NCBI GenBank assembly: GCA_964408805.1
Contig: CAYPAV010000001.1
Coordinates: 124,001 to 188,000, forward strand
From: CAYPAV01 sp964408805
GTDB lineage: Bacteria; Pseudomonadota; Alphaproteobacteria; UBA8366
Reading direction: 5' to 3'
DNA: 64,000 nucleotides
Shown here in pieces: positions 60,188 to 64,000 of this stretch. The notes beneath the pieces were generated by a model, which saw only the letters and a list, made by a program, of their open reading frames with translations, did not search any database and was not told the DNA's origin. The position numbers and the translations under genes are program-made. Positions within the stretch are counted from its first letter, which is position 1. Every line of letters starts with the position of its first letter.

Positions 60188-61111
60188 ATGGCCATCAAAT
60201 TTCCCCCGCTAAATGCGCTCCGGACGTTCGAAGCCGCTGGAAGGCACATGAGTTTCGCTCACGCTGCGGAGGAACTATCCGTGACCCCGGGCGCGGTCAG
60301 CCGCCAGGTCAAGGCGCTTGAGGAATGGATCGGCGCGCCGCTGTTCCGGCGGCGCCACAAGCAGGTCACGCTGACGCCGCTCGGCCGTGGTTATCTCGAT
60401 GCAGTTAGCGAGCCCCTGGAACGCATCGCCCAGGCCACCCAGCGCGCCCTGCAACAGGACAGCAGCCGACCGATCGCGATCTGTAGTTACCCCACCTTCG
60501 CCTTGCGCTGGCTGGTCCCGCGTTGGGGCCGGTTCTACGACAAGCATCCGGACATCGACGTGCAGATCACGACCTCGCTGCAGCCGGTTGATTTCGAGCG
60601 CGGCGATTTCGACGCGGCGGTCCTGGTCGGTGAAAATTGGGATGACCATCCCGGGTTGGAGGCGATCCGGCTGATCGAGGTCGAACTCTATCCGGTTTGC
60701 AGCCCCGCACTCGTGGACGGCCCGAACGCACTACGCGCGCCGGCGGACCTGGCGCGCCACACCTTGTTGCACGGCCTCCCGAGGGCCGAGGATTGGCGGC
60801 GCTGGCTTGACTTCGCCGGCGTCGACGGCATCGACGCCGGCACCGGCCTGACCTTCGACAGCCTCAACCTATCGCTTCAGGCGGCGGTTGAGGGCATCGG
60901 CGTCGCCATCGCGGTCGGCGCGCTGGTCGCCGAGGACCTGGCGGAAGGACGACTTGTCCGGCCCTTCGGCCCGACCCGGACCTCGCGGCGCCCCTTCCAT
61001 CTGGTCTATCCCGCGCACCGGGCGCGTGACCCGCGGCTCCGCGCCTTCGTCGATTGGCTCCGCGACGAGACGAATGGCGGGCGGGAATCACCTTCGCGCA
61101 AGACCAGCTGA
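60188..61111 (+). CDS. LysR-family transcriptional regulator, GcvA-like
   Basis: A 307-residue regulator with the N-terminal helix-turn-helix PLNALRTFEAAGRHMSFAHA followed by AEELSVTPGAVSRQVKALEE, then an effector domain (IAICSYPTFALRWLVPRWGR). ATG 60188 is preferred over GTG 60161, which lies inside the dyad. Divergent from the AidB-like dehydrogenase, suggesting regulation of that gene and itself. Effector unknown. Confidence 0.92.
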   Translation: MAIKFPPLNALRTFEAAGRHMSFAHAAEELSVTPGAVSRQVKALEEWIGAPLFRRRHKQVTLTPLGRGYLDAVSEPLERIAQATQRALQQDSSRPIAICSYPTFALRWLVPRWGRFYDKHPDIDVQITTSLQPVDFERGDFDAAVLVGENWDDHPGLEAIRLIEVELYPVCSPALVDGPNALRAPADLARHTLLHGLPRAEDWRRWLDFAGVDGIDAGTGLTFDSLNLSLQAAVEGIGVAIAVGALVAEDLAEGRLVRPFGPTRTSRRPFHLVYPAHRARDPRLRAFVDWLRDETNGGRESPSRKTS

Positions 61112-61122
61112 GCGCCATCCCC

Positions 61123-62865
61123 TCAGTCGTTCGGCAAGCCCGCTTCCAGCAGTGGGGCCATCAATGCATCCAGCTCCCCACGATCCCGATAGGGAAACCG
61201 ATCGCCCCATCGGGCGACCGTGAAACGCGGATTGATCCGCAGGACTTCCGCCGCTAGCCGTTTGGCTTCGTCGGTCTCGCCCATTCGCGACCTGGCAGCG
61301 ACCAGCATCGTTCGCGCCGTCAGCCATCTCGGGCGGCGACGCGCCACCGATTCCAAGACACTTATCGCCTCTTCACATTCGTCGACGTGAATCAGGGCCT
61401 GGCCCAGGATGAGTTGCGAATTGGTCGGCATTAGGGGGTTGAGACGCAAAGCCTGTCTCGCCAGACGCGCGCCCTCGGCCGCGTTTCCGGCATAGAGCTG
61501 GATCATCGATGCCGTATGACAGGCGTCCGAACTGTTCGGGCTCAGCGCGACGGCCTTTTGAGCGGCTTCCAGGGCCGACTCATAGTCCCGCATGAATAAA
61601 TGGAGATAGCCCAGATGGGCATAAGCTTCTCCCGATTCGGGATCGCTGTCGATGGCTTGGCGGCCGCAATCAAGCGACTCCACTCTCGACACCTCCAGAT
61701 CATCGGTCCAACCGAACCGGGCCGCATCCGCATGGATATAGCCCAACAGGATCAGCGCGGGGGCGTAAGTGGGGTTGATCGACAAAGCGCGTTCGACTTC
61801 GGCTTGCGCCTGCTGATTGGTATCCTTGGCGAAGGCAAAATAGAGATCGCGCGCCTTGTGAAAATGCTCGTAGACAAGCGGACTGCCGGACCGTTCGCGC
61901 CAGATGCGGACTTGCTCGCCCTCGGCAAGTTCCACCTCCAAGGCGGTGACGATTTTCTGGGTAATTCGATCTTGCAGCTCGAACACGTCATCCAATTGCC
62001 CGTCGTAGCGCTCGGCCCAAAGATGATGTCCGTCCTCGCAATCAATCAGCTGCGCCGATAGGCGCACATTGTTGCCGGCCTTGCGGACACTGCCCTCCAG
62101 TACGTATTGCACGCCCAATTCGGCACCCACCGCGCGGATGTCGACCGATCGGCCCTTGTAGACAAAGCTTGAATTCCGCGCGATCACGAAGAGATGACGA
62201 ATCTTGGATAGGGTCGTCAGAATGTCTTCGACCACACCGTCGACGAAGAACTCCTGTTCCGGATCGCCCGACATATTATCGAATGGCAAAACCGCGATAG
62301 AGGGTTTGTCGGGGAGAACCAATTCCGTTGTATCGCCCTTCGGCTGTCCCGATGTTGGCCGCACAATGGCAACTTTGTAAACACGCACCGGCGCCGAAAC
62401 GTTCTTGACCTCATGCTCGCCCAAATCCTCGAATTGGTGGTCGAGCCGGTTGCGCACCTGGTCGTAGACGCCGCCTGAAATAGAGATGCCGCCGGGATCG
62501 GCCAGCGCCTCGATGCGCGCCGCTATATTGACGCCTTCCCCGTGGATATCCTCCCCGTCATCGATTACGTCGCCGATATTTATGCCCATACGAAAATCAA
62601 GCGGGCTCGCGGCCAGACCTTCCTGCATGTCGATGGCGCACTCGACCGCTTGTTGGACCGTCGGGAACTCGGAGAGGAAACCGTCGCCGGTGTGCTTTAC
62701 GATCCGCCCCGAATGGTCGGCGATCGCGGGGTCGATAATGTCGGTCCGCGCGGATTTCCATGCCGCAACGGTGCCTTCCGTATCTTGTTCGACGAGCCGG
62801 GTATATCCCGCGACATCGGCCGCCAGGATCGCCGATAGCCGTCTTTGCCGCCCGTCATCAGTCAT
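61123..62865 (-). CDS. Soluble adenylate/guanylate cyclase with TolB-like and TPR domains
   Basis: A 580-residue paralogue of the 14550-16424 protein. The class III cyclase domain has D17 (LAADVAGYT), K57 and D61 (IVKHTGDGFLSEF), and GEGVNIAARIE, so all catalytic residues including the substrate-selecting Lys are present. A TolB-N-like domain (IAVLPFDNMSGDPEQEFFVD) and TPR repeats follow. Unlike the paralogue there is no transmembrane helix. Probably makes cAMP; no partner is evident nearby. Confidence 0.9.
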   Translation of the reverse strand: MTDDGRQRRLSAILAADVAGYTRLVEQDTEGTVAAWKSARTDIIDPAIADHSGRIVKHTGDGFLSEFPTVQQAVECAIDMQEGLAASPLDFRMGINIGDVIDDGEDIHGEGVNIAARIEALADPGGISISGGVYDQVRNRLDHQFEDLGEHEVKNVSAPVRVYKVAIVRPTSGQPKGDTTELVLPDKPSIAVLPFDNMSGDPEQEFFVDGVVEDILTTLSKIRHLFVIARNSSFVYKGRSVDIRAVGAELGVQYVLEGSVRKAGNNVRLSAQLIDCEDGHHLWAERYDGQLDDVFELQDRITQKIVTALEVELAEGEQVRIWRERSGSPLVYEHFHKARDLYFAFAKDTNQQAQAEVERALSINPTYAPALILLGYIHADAARFGWTDDLEVSRVESLDCGRQAIDSDPESGEAYAHLGYLHLFMRDYESALEAAQKAVALSPNSSDACHTASMIQLYAGNAAEGARLARQALRLNPLMPTNSQLILGQALIHVDECEEAISVLESVARRRPRWLTARTMLVAARSRMGETDEAKRLAAEVLRINPRFTVARWGDRFPYRDRGELDALMAPLLEAGLPND

Positions 62866-62981
62866 CGAATGTGTCGGCTCCCGTCAGGTCGCGGCTATTT
62901 TATGGATTTCGCTGCATTGAGGCCAATGTGCACAACAGAGCCGACGAATTCCGGGGCCCGATCCCCGTTCCCGAAGAAATC

Positions 62982-64000
62982 CTACTCTGCCATTTTCAAG
63001 GTACGATAGCGGACGCCGGCCCGTTCGCGGCCTTCCTGCCCATCGATGCCGCCGCGGCCGCCTTCATTCTCATAGATCTGAAGTTCCTTCACTTCGGGTC
63101 GCTTATTCGGTACGTCGAGCCACAGGCGCATGAGATGCCGCCGGTCCTGCCCCGCTTCGCCGTTTTCGAATTTGGTTCTGGCATGCAAGGTGGTCCGGTT
63201 GTTCATGAAAAGCGCATCGCCCCGTTCTAGACGAAACCGGCAGCTTTGCTCGCGAGCGCAGGCATCAAACGTGTCAAGGGCGGCGAGTTCATCCGCGCTC
63301 AACGGAATGCCACTTTCTTCCACGGCCGATTGCAAAATCTCCCGCACATAGAAGATGCTGAGATGACCATCCTGTTTGGAGAACACTGGAATTCGGTGCG
63401 GTGTGATCGGTTCCGTCGTCGGCGCCTGCTCGCCGCGCCGGTGATAGTGGAATCCTCGATATAGAATGGGCAAGTATTCAGGATTTTCGGCGGCGATCTG
63501 GTTGTGAATGGCGAAAGCATTAGCGATGAGCGACACGCCGCCGGCAGCCGCCGGCCGGTAGCAAAGAAGTGCGACCACCTGAGCGATGTCCGTATGCAGC
63601 CGCAACGACCGCGCCGTGGTATAGCCGCGCGCGATCTCTTCCTCGCCGGGCTTGGTGAGGTCGACGACATGCCCCAGCACGTCGCCCAGCGCGCTCTGCG
63701 ACAAGGCGACGCCGAAATGCGTGCCGATGCCCCAATACATCTTCGCGATATCATCGGCATCAAGGCGATCGGCGGGCAAGCCGCGAAAGACGATCACGCC
63801 ACGCCCAAACATCAGCTCTTCCAGAATCTCGGCGAAATCAGCGTCCAAGCTCGGATGCCGGAAGTGTTCCGGCTTGATATCCGCAAGCGCGACGCCGTCT
63901 CGCTTGACGGAGTCGAGGCACTCTTCCAAAGCGGCCAAATGCGCCGGGGTCAAATGAAACGAAATGTCCTCGACGCTTTCGATGTCGGATGCGGTCCAGG
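62982..64000 (-). CDS. TauD/TfdA family Fe(II)/2-oxoglutarate dioxygenase (5' end outside window)
   Basis: The reading frame stays open to the window edge; upstream residues WTASDIESVEDISFHLTPAH match the family's N-terminal W-T-x-x-D...L-T-P-x-x pattern, so the real start lies outside. Iron ligands H-x-D in SLRLHTDIAQ and the distal His/Arg in LHARTKFEN...RHLMRLWLD are visible. FMNNRTTLHART is the conserved end motif. Oxygenase of unknown substrate, such as sulfonates, aryloxy acids or amino acids. Confidence 0.88.
   Translation of the reverse strand, partial: WTASDIESVEDISFHLTPAHLAALEECLDSVKRDGVALADIKPEHFRHPSLDADFAEILEELMFGRGVIVFRGLPADRLDADDIAKMYWGIGTHFGVALSQSALGDVLGHVVDLTKPGEEEIARGYTTARSLRLHTDIAQVVALLCYRPAAAGGVSLIANAFAIHNQIAAENPEYLPILYRGFHYHRRGEQAPTTEPITPHRIPVFSKQDGHLSIFYVREILQSAVEESGIPLSADELAALDTFDACAREQSCRFRLERGDALFMNNRTTLHARTKFENGEAGQDRRHLMRLWLDVPNKRPEVKELQIYENEGGRGGIDGQEGRERAGVRYRTLKMAE

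Noticed and set aside
1..64000. CRISPR array, prophage, IS element or integron
   Set aside because: No regularly spaced direct repeats, transposase, integrase or phage structural genes were recognised on either strand.

Overview
The window reads as chromosomal DNA of a GC-rich alphaproteobacterium, most likely Rhodospirillales-like. This is inferred from gene order (rpmH-rnpA-yidD-yidC-engB-argB-HAD-dapD-dapE; SRP RNA-dnaX-ybaB-recR), an FnrN-type regulator with its anaerobox, and very strong GC3 bias that opens long antisense frames. No phage, IS element, CRISPR array or rRNA was seen. The only tRNA is tRNA-Arg(ACG).

1-7.4 kb: a Gld-type ABC exporter (ATPase plus the start of its permease), a secreted TPR protein, a 3-hydroxyacyl-CoA dehydrogenase, a 57-residue zinc-ribbon protein coupled to a secreted SNase-like protein, a secreted caspase-fold protein, a UDP-glucuronate decarboxylase, and a decayed NDP-sugar epimerase. 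7.5-20.6 kb: a small zinc-finger protein, two CaiB/BaiF CoA-transferases, an operon of E1-alpha, E1-beta and an acetolactate-synthase-like ThDP enzyme, a membrane cyclase/TolB/TPR protein, and an operon of FAD oxidoreductase, a CoA-transferase resembling mesaconyl-CoA C1-C4 transferase, and an acyl-CoA ligase.

20.7-29.9 kb is the least conventional part. It holds a phosphatase, a molybdopterin hydroxylase large subunit, a two-domain cupin and a EutA-like ASKHA ATPase on the plus strand. They converge on a second molybdopterin large subunit that follows a secreted sulfatase-modifying-factor-like protein. No ethanolamine ammonia-lyase, iron-sulfur subunit or FAD subunit accompanies them, so this is the best candidate for an undescribed system.

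30-40 kb: an M20-type amidohydrolase, tRNA-Arg, a lipoprotein, gpt, panC, an FNR-type regulator with a divergent FNR box, gamma-glutamyltransferase, an orphan histidine kinase and a TVP38-family membrane protein. 40-58.3 kb is mainly housekeeping: protein insertion, ribosome assembly, Arg/Lys biosynthesis, truA-fmt-def, rmuC, recR-ybaB-dnaX-SRP RNA and nudC, followed by an acyl-CoA dehydrogenase and a methyltransferase. 58.3-64 kb: an AidB-like acyl-CoA dehydrogenase divergent from a LysR regulator, a second cyclase/TolB/TPR protein, and a TauD/TfdA-type dioxygenase cut by the window edge.

Overall the accessory genes point to an aerobic or facultative heterotroph rich in acyl-CoA chemistry. 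Assignments come from reading motifs and family memory, not database searches.
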